A DNA stretch of 64,000 nt, taken from Phanerodontia chrysosporium (taxonomy: Eukaryota > Basidiomycota > Agaricomycetes > Polyporales > Phanerochaetaceae). Each line of letters starts with the position of its first letter. Position 1 is the stretch's first letter. The position numbers were made by a program, and so were the translations under genes. The DNA is taken from positions 930,001-994,000 of the forward strand of contig MJGA01000007.1 in assembly GCA_001910725.1 (NCBI GenBank). The letters are read 5' to 3'. Below the pieces are notes generated by a model that saw only the letters and a list, made by a program, of their open reading frames with translations, made no database searches and had not been told where the DNA came from. Shown one piece after another: positions 24,330 through 35,455 of the stretch.

Positions 24330-25292
24330 ACTTGTACGTTCCGGCAGGAGAAGACTATCGAACCTTGGTGAATTTCATGTAGCGTGGCGTTGGCTAAAAT
24401 CAAGAACACGACTCAGCATGTGAGCACCTGCACGAAGCTTGTCGACTCTTTTACGGCCGTGGACTTCGATGTGGCGCAGATGGCCACGGCATCGTGTTGC
24501 GACAGCAAGGCTAGGTGAGCTGAACGAAGATCCTTTCGTGCGATGCTCGGTGTTTAGTGAACGCACAGGAGCGTTCGACATAAGAGCGTACCTCCACCGT
24601 GCCGCCACGCTCAGGGCAAGAGCCTGAAGTCAAGTATACACGTCTGATTGCTGATTAATCATGCTGATGACCGAGTAGTTCGCACAAACATGCACACGTC
24701 GTTCGAAGCGCCTCTCGGTATTTTATGCCGAGCTTGAAATCCATGTCGGCTCGTAGGCGCGCAAGAGCGGCTTGACGAACGAACACCATTAGAAAATTTA
24801 GCGACAATAGGCCTGCAATCAGCCTGCGATCAGCCTATGTCACCCATGGCGACATAGCTCCAGGGGCTGGTATTCGTGGATGACCTATGACCCATACACG
24901 CATTCATGAAGCATAGCAACGTCGGTGAATCTCCCCGCGCTCGAACAACCTACCAGATTGGTGGGTACGTCAATGCTCCCAGGATACAACTGGAATGTGT
25001 AAGCTTCATGATGATGTGGCTCCTATACTCCTTGAATGACTCATCACTTTCGACAATCGTGTCCTCGTCCTGCTGTGGGCGTCATTAGGAGGCGTACGCG
25101 TTGCAAGCCGAGAGGCCTCACTGGCTTGCTGCGTCTTGGTAATGCACCCGCCTATCTCGCCAAAGGCCACTTCGCTTGCCCTGATGCTGAGGACCTCAAC
25201 GATCTCACGAAGTACGTATTTAAGTGTGTCGTGAAGCGATCCGTAGCTCATCAGTTCTCCAGCCTCTCTTCACTCCTGAGTTGCCTTACACC
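24330..25292. other. Intergenic
   Basis: 963 bp between GST copies 2 and 3. The last ~250 bp resemble the region upstream of copy 4. No gene recognised. Confidence 0.5.
25217..25224 (+). promoter_or_regulatory. TATA-like element of GST copy 3
   Basis: TATTTAAG, 69 bp before the ATG, inside a stretch clearly related to the promoter of copy 4, where the equivalent is TATATAAG at the same distance. Confidence 0.6.
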
Positions 25293-26193
25293 ATGTCTCA
25301 CGGCAAGCAATTTACTCTCTATACCCACAAGGGCGGGCCCAACGGATGGTTTGTTGCAGAGACGAATACGTGCTCAACGCCAGTTCTCATCGTTCACCAT
25401 GTGCAGGAAGGTCACCATCGTTCTTGAGGAACTTGGCTTGACCTACGAGTCCATCTTCCTCGACTTCCAGAAGGGTGAGCACAAGGCTCCGGAGTACCTC
25501 AAAGTCAACCCGAACGGCCGCATTCCTGCTCTCATCGACCACAAGAACAACGACTACACCGTCTGGTAAAACATTTTAAGTCCGGCTAGACCTCACATCG
25601 TTCATTGTCTTCCATACAGGGAATCGAACGCGATCATTCAGTACCTCGTCGACAAATACGATAAGGATCGCAAGGTGTCCGTTGCGCCTGGTACGAACGA
25701 GTACTACACCCAGCTGCAGTGGCTCTACTTCCAGGCGAGCGGTCAAGGCCCGTACTACGGCCAGGCTGCGTGGTTTTCCGTGTACCATCCTGAGAAAGTA
25801 CCCAGCGCCATCGAGCGGTACCGCAACGAGATCAAGCGCGTTCTCGGCGTCTTAGAGAGCGTGCTCTCTAAGCAGGAATTCCTCGTTGACGGCAAGGCGA
25901 CCGTGGCGGACTTTTCTTTCCTCCCGTGCGTACTGTATCTTGAGTTCGCACGGCATGAAATATTCATGGAAATGATTAAAGGTGGAATGAGGGCGCTGCA
26001 AAGTTCCTGCTCGAAGGCTCCCAATTCGAGGAAGAGTTCCCTGCTACCGCAAAGTGAGTATCTCGGAGTGGCTCGCACTTCGCTTAAGCATAGCTAACGC
26101 CCTGTCTCCGCTCTCAGGTGGCACAAGAAGCTCCTCGAGCGCCCCGCCATTGCCAAGGTCTGGGAGGAAAGGGCTAAGGTCTCCGCGCATTGA
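25293..26193 (+). CDS. Ure2p-like glutathione S-transferase, copy 3
   Basis: 222 residues in five exons: 25293-25348, 25407-25565, 25620-25925, 25982-26053, 26118-26193. The protein shows LEELGLTYE, PNGRIPALIDH, WESNAI, YFQASGQGPYYGQ and TVADFSFLPWN, and ends VSAH. It shares with copy 4 a fifth exon created by an intron inside the Lys codon of TAKWHKK, absent from copies 1 and 2. Copies 3 and 4 also share upstream sequence, so they are the youngest pair. All phases close; no defect is seen. Confidence 0.94.
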
Positions 26194-27449
26194 GCACCTT
26201 GCTCAACACTGCAGCGCTTTCGCATAATGGTCATAGCTGCCGATGTCTAATAAAACAGTGTTTCTTGACATAGTAGTTTGTCAGTTAGTCGCATACATCC
26301 TAACGCCAGCCAGTTTCCGAGCCAACCGGTCTGATCCGTTTACAATTCGGAGTTGATTGTCACATTCCGACCCCACACTCAATCCCACAAGTCACCGTTG
26401 GCGATGAGTGCGTCTGAATCTGAATTCGAAGGCCGCCTGTCCCGCACGTGATCTCAAAGCGCGTCATTCTCTTGACGCGTCTCTGCCTTCTCCTCTTACT
26501 CCGCTTCTTCCTGTTTGTCCTCCTTCAGTCATGGTGCTTCAATTCTTCCTCACACCCATATGGAAGATGCCGCAAATATTTCTGAGTAAAGTACTGGCGG
26601 CACTCACCCTGGCCCAACTTCGACGCGGCATTCTACGCTATCATGCGGCGGGCTCGTAAAACTGCAGAAAGCGTCCGAATACCCATCTAGATCTTATGTA
26701 ACAAGAAAGTACATCCATGACGGATGCTCTTGTGGCGGACCGGGTCGGGCGTTGTGGACGGTTAGGAGTTCTTTTCTACGTGAAATCACTGGGAAGGAAG
26801 AGATTGCGGCAGTCTCCCCGCTTACGGGGTTGCAGAGAGATAAGGTGGGTCATTATATCGTATCTCCTCTAGGAACTGCGCGGAATCTGCTCGGAGTCGA
26901 AGCACTTGTAGAGAAGCAGCTTGGCGCGGTTGATTTAGGTCAGATGCTTCCACTTTACTAGCTTATCTCCTTCAATTGTCTGAAGCAAATTCTGCCTGGC
27001 TGAAGTACAGTCACGCTGGAGTGCTGGGTACGGGACTAGCGCAAGTGAAGCTGCTGATAACCTCTTTCTTTCGTAGGTATGCATATGCAAGGAGCCAGAG
27101 CGCCGTGCATACGGTCTACGACATTGCTATCTGCGACGCCTAGCGTCGGGCAATTTTGACCGTACTCAAACAGTCGTCAATTACGTGCTAGACGGCCATG
27201 GTGAGCGTGCCCGTGTTTCCAGCACATCCCTATGGGCGTCACGGAGAGGCGTACCCGGTTCATACAGATGCAACTACTTGACTTAACGCATCTCGGTAAT
27301 CTGCAGAGCTAGTTTGCTAAAGGCCATTACGCCTGCCTTGATGCTGAGAACCTGAACAGTCTCACATAGTAGGTATATAAGAGTGTTGCGAAGCAGTTTG
27401 TAGCTCTACAGTTTCCAGCCTCTACCCACCCCACAGTAACCATCTCAAC
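26194..27449. other. Intergenic
   Basis: 1,256 bp between GST copies 3 and 4. The end of it duplicates the upstream region of copy 3. Open frames of up to 83 codons show no domain. Confidence 0.5.
27374..27381 (+). promoter_or_regulatory. TATA box of GST copy 4
   Basis: TATATAAG, 69 bp before the ATG, a near-consensus TATA box at the same distance as in copy 3. Confidence 0.6.
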
Positions 27450-28348
27450 ATGTCTCACGGTAAACAATTCACCCTCTATACCCACAACAGCGGACCCAAT
27501 GGATGGTTCGTAGAGACGTGTACATAGTCGCAACGTCAAATCTCACCATTCGTTATCTGCAGGAAGGTCGCCATAGTTCTCGAGGAGCTCGGCTTGTCCT
27601 ATGAGCCCGTGTTTCTAGACTTGATGAAGGGAGAGCACAAGGCACCCGAATACCTCAAGATCAACCCCAACGGCCGAGTTCCTGCCCTCATCGACCACAA
27701 GAACAACAACTATACCGTCTGGTAGTCCTTCTCGTGTTGCTAGGCTTCTGCGTTGCTCATTGCTTCTCGTCCAGGGAGTCAAACGCTGTCACCCAGTACC
27801 TCGTGGACAAGTACGACAATGACCGCAAGATTTCCGTCGCGCCTGGAACGAACGAGTACTACACACAGCTTCAATGGCTGTACTTCCAGGCAAGCGGCCA
27901 AGGCCCGTACTACGGCCAGCCGCGTGGTTCTCCGTATATCATCCCGAGAAAATACCCAGCGCTATCGAGCGGTACCGCAACGAGATCAAGCGCGTGCTCG
28001 GTGTCCTCGAAAGCACGCTCTCCAAGCAGGAATGGCTCGTCGGCAACAAGGCGACTGTCGCAGACTTCTCTTTCTTAACGTGCGTCCTGTCTTCGGATTC
28101 GGCGACATATGTAGCTAAAAACAGATAATTTTTCCAGCTGGAACGACATCGCTGCCAATCTCCTGCTGGAGAATTTCCGATTCGAGGAGGAATTCCCTGC
28201 TACTGCTAAGTGCGTGTCTCTGAGCCTTCACATCGCTGACGAACATCGCTGACGCCTAGTCTCCGCTCTCAGGTGGAACAAGAAGCTCCTCGAGCGCCCT
28301 GCCATTGCTAAGGTCTGGGAAGAAAAAGCAAAGGCTGCTGCGCACTGA
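27450..28348 (+). pseudogene. Ure2p-like glutathione S-transferase, copy 4, with a 1-nt deletion
   Basis: Five exons matching copy 3: 27450-27505, 27563-27721, 27775-28079, 28138-28209, 28273-28348. The third exon is 305 nt where copies 2 and 3 have 306. One base is missing between 27919 and 27920, within the codons after GPYYGQ, where copy 3 reads CAGGCTGCG and this copy CAGCCGCG. Before the break the protein is normal (WESNAVTQYLVDKYD); after it the normal sequence resumes in another frame (WFSVYHPEKIPS through AKAAAH). Promoter, splice sites and the rest of the frame are intact. It is either a very recent pseudogene or a base lost in assembly; I cannot tell which from one sequence. Confidence 0.85.
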
Positions 28349-29113
28349 GTCTCTTGCGAGTCGGCGCTTCGTGTATAACATTCATACGTATCAATGCTCT
28401 CCATGGGTCAATAAACAGTGTACGCGTCCCGAGCTTAGAGTAGTGTACTTGAGTGCCTTCTTTATGCGGACAACGGTTGTGGTATAAACACGGCCAAACA
28501 AACATGTTGAACCGGTCGCGTGATGCCTCTGACATGAACATTGTTCAGAACCGCGACTTCCGACCCTCGAGACAGTTCAAGAACGATGCATCGTATTTTT
28601 CAATGTGGTACGACGCAGGCAAATGGTGCTCGCTGTTTCCATCCCAGCTACAATGTCGTTTTCCCACGAATCAGTGAACAATGGTCCCCGCGCTTGCGAA
28701 GTCGCAACACGTCCACGCCTTGTTCCGAAGGCGTGCAACTGAAACCCTCGCCGCCGGCGCGTTTCCATACATAATCTACCATCCGCATTGTCTGCACAAT
28801 AAACAAACGTCGCGCATTCTCTACCGACGACGGTATCTGTGGGTTCTCCCGGACACATAGGTATAAAGTGGGGTCCCAACGATGCTTCTGACCTTTGCGA
28901 CTCACCGCCGCATACTTTATTCTTGTACTCTCCCCCTGTATCATCTCCACCGTCTGCGACGGCACCCCTCTAGCCTCCGTTTATATTAACCCACGCTCCT
29001 TTCGCTACGAACAACACACCGCACGCGCGTGCATACCGCCGTCTCAACGCACGTATTCTCAGCATAAAGCCCAGCCAGGCAGGACATCTCCGCATCCATA
29101 ACACCTATCCCGT
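28349..29113. other. Intergenic
   Basis: 765 bp between GST copy 4 and a small orphan gene. No recognised element apart from pyrimidine-rich leader-like sequence near the end. Confidence 0.45.
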
Positions 29114-29364
29114 ATGGCCTCCCGCTACGCTGCTGCCGCTTTCGGAGAGAAGCAGGCTCGGTGCGTCGACCATTGCGTTGGAACGACCTGTAATGTTCTG
29201 ACATGCTGAGCAGCGTCTCCGTCACCAAGTACCTTGAGCGTTGCATTGTGCGCGCATGGAAGGGCATGACTCGCAAGCCGCAGAGGGCGTCGATCCTCAT
29301 GGAGGACTTCGTCATCCTGAACGCCCGCCGCCGGAGCGTCTTGTACCGCGAAGCACAGTACTGA
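29114..29364 (+). CDS. Small basic protein, 65 residues, function unknown
   Basis: Two exons, 29114-29160 and 29214-29364, joined by a canonical intron (GTGCGT to AG). The predicted protein starts MASRYAAAAFGEKQA, continues VTKYLERCIVRAWKGMTRKPQ and ends RRRSVLYREAQY. It is rich in Arg and Lys, is predicted helical in the middle, and has no signal peptide or membrane segment. I do not recognise the family. The clean splice junction, the Kozak-like CGTATGG and the lack of an overlapping gene favour a real gene over chance. It could be a small mitochondrial or ribosome-associated protein, but nothing in the sequence proves that. Confidence 0.55.
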
Positions 29365-29855
29365 GCTGCCGCCTCACTCTATGGCATCGACATCAGCCGC
29401 ATACGTCCGTAACGTCACTCATGCATAATTTAAACCTTCACTATTCCCGCCTCTTGATGTGGCCCTGCAGTTGCGGACTCGGACCTCGGAAACATGTATG
29501 TTTATGGACTAATATTCTACTACGCTACTCGGGCTATCTTGGTATGACCCTGTAATTTGTACTCGTCGCAGTTTGTGTCACCATGTACTGTATGTACCAT
29601 GCCCCACGAGCTGCCTCGCGAATGTCTAAATGTCTAGAACGCTCGAAAACCGGACCTGGGTGTTCTCGAGTTGTTAATCACGTTGATGGCAGCGTCGTGG
29701 CGTCGTCGTCAGGGCCATCACTGTTTCGGCCGATCACGAGAGGCGGGGACTTATATTCAACGACACGTAGATTGTGCGCGTTCGCTTCCTCCGTCATTCC
29801 CGACGACCTCACTGTTTCTCGTGCTCTCAGTCTGTCGCTCCTTACACCATTTAAT
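29365..29855. other. Intergenic
   Basis: 491 bp upstream of the secreted Kre9/Knh1-like gene. No specific element recognised. Confidence 0.45.
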
Positions 29856-30767
29856 ATGCTGTCACTCCTTACTGCCACAGTCCTTACTCTCTCTTTCGCA
29901 CTCTCGGGTGCAACTGCTGCTTCCATCGGCAACTTGGCAGCACGCGGGCTGTACAGCCCGTCTATCGCTTCGCCAGACGCAAACACCGTCTGGAGCGTAG
30001 GAAAGACTGCTGTTGTTACATGGTAAGTCTGTGTACACTTGAGCAGGTCTGAACTGGTCTGACAGCTGTACTACTGGGGCAGGGACGCTGCCAAGGTCCC
30101 GAACACCGCCGGCAACTTCGATGCAGTGGCACTGTACAACCACACGAGCGATGGACAAGACAATCTTGTCGCTAGCCTTTATACAAACTTTGACTCTCAT
30201 GCCGGCGCCGTCAGCTTCACTGTCCCTCAGGTCACTCCCGGGTCTTATTATGTGAAAAGTGGGTTGCTATGATCCGCCTCCAATATAATACTCGATGTTT
30301 AACATAGACTCTGCTAGTTGGAAGCAGCAGCAGCGCTAGCTTTTCTGTTGCCGCCGAGGCCGTCGCATACCTTCCAGATATCACCAGCCCAGACGCTAGC
30401 ACTACTTGGGCCGTTGGAGACACTGTCGCTATTCAATGGTGCGTTCAGCACACAGAAGACATATCCGAGTGCTCATACTCTCCATAGGAACAATGATGCT
30501 GCCCCTTCTAACGCTGCGCAGCTGCAATACATCGACCTGTATACGGTGTACCCCTCGGGCAGCGCACTCTTTGTGTCGAGGCTTGCAAGCAACGTCGATG
30601 TGAAGGCAGGAAAAGTCCAGGTTACCATTCCTCAGGTCCGCGCCGGAAAGTACATAATCATGGGTGAGTGACGCATCGAGTGACAGGAACCAGATCGCGG
30701 GCTTACAGTACCTCTCGCAGTCGGCGCGTACGGGCACAGCAGCGCCCAGTTCAACATCAAGGCGTAA
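29856..30767 (+). CDS. Secreted protein with two Kre9/Knh1-like domains
   Basis: 228 residues from five exons: 29856-30022, 30083-30258, 30318-30438, 30488-30663, 30721-30767. A cleavable signal peptide (LLTATVLTLSFALSGATAA) is followed by two copies of the short beta-sandwich domain found in Kre9/Knh1 and in Ser/Thr-rich GPI-anchored fungal wall proteins. The copies begin ITSPDASTTWAVGDTVAIQW (second) and the related segment ending TVWSVGKTAVVTW (first). The protein stops right after the second domain at FNIKA, with no Ser/Thr-rich stalk or GPI signal, so it is probably freely secreted or loosely wall-bound. Exons 2 and 4 are each 176 nt and are flanked by introns of the same phases. Confidence 0.85.
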
Positions 30768-31059
30768 GCTTTGGTAGCAGTCTAGCTTGCTCTGCACGCT
30801 TGCTTTTGGAAAATTTGCTATAACGTACTTGCTACATTGCATATGTAGTTTAGAAATGGACACTCGCTCGTGCGAACACAGTAAAGCCTATTTTGTGCGA
30901 ACCATTAGAGTTGCTTATTTAGGATGTGCCGGCCCGGAGCAAGCGCCGCTTGCACGGCGCGTCGTGGACGATCACGCTTGTCTCGGTCTCCCATCTCGCA
31001 GCACAAGCTCGCCTCGTCCGCCTCCGTTTTCCCGATCCCAAACTTGAAGATAGTCCGAC

Positions 31060-33651
31060 ATGCTGAAAGCAAAGACCCGTTTCAAACGACGACAAGTTGC
31101 TTTGTTGCTCGCTGGCTCAGTGCTTCTCTGGTTCTTGCTGCTGCGCGTATCCGGCCCTCTACAACATGACGCGCATGAAACATTCCAGGGCGGGGATGAA
31201 GATTATGAAGTCACCGAAGGCTACATTAACCTAACGACTACGCCCTCTGGTCTGAGTCTCGACGACGTACGCCCGGGCCAAAGCCTTCTCTACGCTTCTC
31301 ACCCGAACGCCGACCCTGCCTTCTTCGACCCGGAGTCTCCGGCTGTTGTCGCCATCGTGCCCGTAACAAGCCACACGCTCAAGACTGTCTCTCGCGTGCT
31401 GCCTCGTTTTCTACCGTTGTCCTCACTGTTACAGGAAGTCGTCCTCCTCTGCCCTGATGAGCTCTCTCCCGCAGTACGCGAACGGTTACGCGACACGGTT
31501 CTCGACGACGACTTTGCTCATGTGGAGATGTCTCTGACGCACTGGCTCAACGGTCTCGACGAAGGCTCCGCGCTGCTCTATGCGGCACGCCAAGTGCACG
31601 CAGACAGGGTCCTCATATTTGACTCGGACAGCATCGACAGCATTAGCGACGACGTCCTTGGCATGCTTCTTGCTCCTGTACTATCGCCTCTTCCTGTTGG
31701 ACCGCGAGGCTTCAGTGTAACTGGTGATGAAGTCCTCTGTATCGAAGCCACCAAGGAACCCAAGCCGGCCACCTTTCTGGTCCCGCCGTTTTCTGTGGCG
31801 ACGATCCTGATACCTCCACACGACCTCTCACCCGACCCTGTTTACGATATCTGGCGTGCCCTCGGAAAACACATTGCTCGCGCGCGCTTCGAAGGTGTTG
31901 GCGGAGTCGCTGTTAGTCGCGATGTGGCGGAGAGCTGGTGCGCTGCCGGAGAGCGAAGGTCGGCTACAAATCTTGATGCAAAGCGAAACGCACAGGTACA
32001 TGATGGCGCGAGTGAAGAGTCCGGTGAACAGCTTCAACACGACGTCTGTTCCTCCGCCACGCTAGTTATCTTTGCAGTGATCCTGAAGCATGAAGAGCAG
32101 TTAGACTCGTTTGCACCCGCCCTTTGTCGCATGCAACGCGAGGGGCATATGGTGCGCATAGCGACAATCGCAGGACGCGCAGACTTCGCGCAGACAACAC
32201 GACCCAAATTCATAGATCTTTTTGATTGCGCCTTCGAGATTACCGAGCTGCGTCGGACCGTCACCCAATTAGACGACTGGCTCGCGACCCTGGCCTGCAG
32301 CCCGCTGCCGTCGTGACATCCGAACTCGACCCACCCATCTCGGCAGCACTTCACCAGCTCATCGTCGACAGGTTTGGTCCCGAAACCACGCTGGTGCGGC
32401 TCCCGGACGGCGATGTGCAGTACTCTGATTGGATAGGCTCGCTGACGGCAGAAGAATGGCGTAGTGAGTCTTATTGTTCGTTCCGCTTCTTCGGCTTCAT
32501 ATTTTTACTCACCATTTCGGCCATCCTAGATTGGCGCAAGCCGCGCCTTGAGATCAGCGTCATTACCGACGACAGACCTGCTAGTCTCGCGAGGCTGCTG
32601 TCGTCCCTGTCTGCGGCGCATTTCTTTGGAGATGTAGTGGCGCTGCGTATCAACGTTGAGCAGACTGCCGGGTCGCAGACCCTGCAGCTTGTCCACGAGT
32701 TCGCATGGCCACATGGCCCTGTCTTCGTGCACCGCAGGGTGATACACGGCGGCCTCCTGCCGGCGGTAGTAGAGTCATGGTACCCGCAGACGGAAGATTC
32801 GTATGGCCTCATGCTCGAGGACGATGTCGAGCTGTCGCCGCTGTTCTACGCGTGGGTGAAGATGGCGTTGTTGCACTATCGGTGAGATCGCCCTTACAGT
32901 GAGGGGCCCACATGACCAGCTGACACTCCGTCCGCTTTCTGCGCCCAGCTACGGCAGGTCTGCAGACCGCTCGCCACAGATGTTCGGCATCAGTCTGTAT
33001 CAGCAGAAGAACCTCGAGCTCCGCCCAGAAGGGCGCCATCGTTTCAACGCCCGCACAACGTTCGCTGCCGCATCGCTGCCGGCACCGGCGAGCCCGTACC
33101 TGTCGCAGATCCCTTGCAGCTGGGGCGCGGTGTACTTCCCCGAGCACTGGCGCGCGTTCCACACCTACCTCGCGGCGCGGCTCTCGGGCACGCCACTGCC
33201 CGTCGGCACCGCCGTCGCGCCGGGGCTGCGCTCGAACCGGTGGACGCGGTCGTGGAAGAAGTACTTCATCGAGCTTGCGCACCTGCGCGGCCTCGTCATG
33301 CTCTACCCGAACTACGCCGCGTACCGCAGCCTGTCGACGAACCACCTCGAGGTCGGCCAGCACGTCCGCGAGACGACGCCGGAGGCGTACGAGCGCAAGA
33401 AGCGGCTCTACCAGCTGCCTCTCCTGCGCGCGCCGGAGCCGCCTCCCGACGGTGCGCCAGCTGTCGCGACGGGGCTCCTGGACGACATGCCCGACGGGCG
33501 CATGCCGCAATACGACGAGCTGCCCGTGCTCGACCTCCTTGGGCTGCTTGCGACGGAGGACGTCCTGCGTGCGCGCGGACTGGCACGGGCCCGCGAGCTC
33601 GTGCGCTGCGCCGACGTCCCGCCGGACCTCCGCCCGCTGTTCTGTGAGTAG
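31060..33651 (+). CDS. Type II membrane glycosyltransferase-like protein with apparent frameshifts
   Basis: About 819 residues if frame is kept; exons 31060-32463, 32530-32881, 32949-33651. A short basic cytosolic tail precedes one signal anchor (VALLLAGSVLLWFLLL, about residues 13-29), so the rest faces the Golgi lumen. A GT-A-like domain starts near LEISVITDDRPASLARLL and contains an acidic LEDDVE that could be the DxD metal site. This layout recurs in basidiomycete GT2-like proteins. Exon 1 as written reaches a stop at about 32314, while the conserved continuation (LQPAAVVTSELDPP) is in another frame, which implies one missing base near 32283. A second stretch (about 31945-32065) also reads more plausibly in another frame. 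Introns 1 and 2 close in phase. Confidence 0.68.
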
Positions 33652-34256
33652 CCGTGGGGCAAGCGTTGCTGAGGGGGCAGGTGTGACACTGCGGTGCAAG
33701 GGGTCACAAGCCCGGGGTAGCACAGCGGCCGAGGAATAGAATTTGTTTGAGCTTGCCCGGTATGCGTAGCAAGGCGCACTAGCGTGCACGGCGGACCCTT
33801 AGCCTGTGAGCACGCATAGCTGGGATTGGCAGGTACGGGCTCGCGGCGTGGCAGGAGCGGATGTCCCCCACGCAGCGGCCACGCAGCCAGCGTGTCATGA
33901 TCTGTACAATGTATCTCATGGCAACCCTGATCTTCATGCCAAATAGCGTATTCTCCCGCGAGTCTGGCCATGCAGCTGTCCCCACATCGAATGCCGTCGG
34001 TATGATACGAACGCACCCGACAGCTGAGAAGCAGACACGGCCGCGGGCCTGGACGACAATACAAACTTCCTGCCTCGGGCGCGGACGGAGCGTCATGTTG
34101 TGTTCCTGATGCCAAGCAGCCATACGCATAGTCGCATAGTTACTTTTGGTGGGTAATGCACATGTGAGGACAGCGGAAGGAGGTCGTGAGAGAGACAGCG
34201 AAAGCAGATCAAGTAAAAACACAAAGACGAAAGCCCGCGAATCCGAGTGTGTGCGT
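33652..34256. other. Intergenic, convergent
   Basis: 605 bp between the 3' ends of the glycosyltransferase-like gene and RPS15. No recognised gene. Confidence 0.5.
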
Positions 34257-35049
34257 TTACTTGAGGGGAATGAAACGGGACGCTGGGTGGCAAAGCTTAG
34301 CTTCGGGCATCTCCTAGGGTGAGCGGCGGAGTACATACAGTGTGTCGCACCGATACCCGGACGACCGTGCTTGACGGGCTTGTACGAGCACGAGAACTCG
34401 GCGAGGTAGTGGCCGACCATTTCGGGCTTGATCTCAACGGAGTTGAAGACCTATTCACGCAAAGTCCGCGTCAACTCCTCTATTCCCTCCCCTGCCCGCC
34501 AGTCCTACGCACCTTGCCGTTGTAGATGCCGACGACAGAGCCAATCATCTCGGGGACGATGATCATGTCACGGAGGTGGGTCTTGACGACCGCGGGCTTC
34601 TCATTTGGCGGGGCCTCCTTCTTGGCCTTGCGGAGCTTCTTGATCAGGCCCATGGGCTTGCGCTTGAGACCGCGCTGGAACCGGCGGCGGGCACGGGCGT
34701 GAACGAGCTGCAATTTGGCAGGATCCCCTAAGTCAAAAAATCCAGCAAAGTGTCACCTTAATGACATACCTCCACGAACTGCAATTTCGCCCCAAGGTCA
34801 GATCTCGGCCGTTTCTCAGCGCTCTAAGGACGCACCTCCTCGTTGCTGAGGTCGAGGAGCTTATCGAGCTCGACCCCACGGTAGGAGAACGTGCGGAACG
34901 TCCGCTTCTTCTTGAGCTCGGCGGCGAGGGTGGGGTCGGTGATCTCGGAGTCGGCCTGCGCGAGCACAAAAATCGCACCGTCAGCATTTCGTTCTCTGCA
35001 GCGAGCGCGCCGCCGCGCGGCGGCGCAGCATGGGGGCAACACTGACCAT
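34257..35049 (-). CDS. RPS15: 40S ribosomal protein S15 (uS19)
   Basis: Small-subunit ribosomal protein near the decoding region; 154 residues from six exons: 35047-35049, 34836-34955, 34770-34778, 34513-34707, 34339-34450, 34257-34282. Sequence blocks are nearly invariant: [50 protein letters not shown] and [19 protein letters not shown]. The first coding exon is the ATG alone. The third is a 9-nt microexon encoding Phe-Val-Glu, needed to complete the conserved EEFVELVHAR-type junction. Phases of all exons close. It shares a 406-bp divergent upstream region with RPP2. Confidence 0.96.
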
Positions 35050-35455
35050 CTTGCGTTGTCGGTGGGAGCGTGCGCCGGGCGGTACTAGCGACTCTGGCGA
35101 GGCTGCGTCGGAGTTCGAATTCCGGGGTCGGTGGCTGAGGCGCCCGAGGTCCGTGGGAACGAACTGTACAGCTGCCCGCCACGCCGCCGCTACCACCAAA
35201 GTTCTGTGGGCGCTAACGAGATCACACCCGCTCACCGTCGTCGGATAGAATCCACAGGTCGTCCCTCGAGGATTAAATGTGAGTGCGCCGTTGTGTGCGG
35301 CGTCGAAACGTCTGACTGAGCCGTTTTGTGCGCGTTTTCTGCAGTGATTTGTGGCTACCGGTCCTTTACCACTAAGACTTAATTCAAAGTGCGTCGCGCG
35401 CGAAAAAGCACGCTCAGAACCTTCGCCCTGACAAGTCTCGCTTGGTACTACACAG
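35050..35455. promoter_or_regulatory. Shared divergent promoter of RPS15 and RPP2
   Basis: 406 bp between the start codons of two ribosomal protein genes on opposite strands. Any common ribosomal-protein control site must lie here. I could not identify a specific factor site with confidence. Confidence 0.6.

Noticed and set aside
33660..33780. Possible tRNA-like segment
   Set aside because: I could not draw a cloverleaf with a consistent acceptor stem and T-loop.
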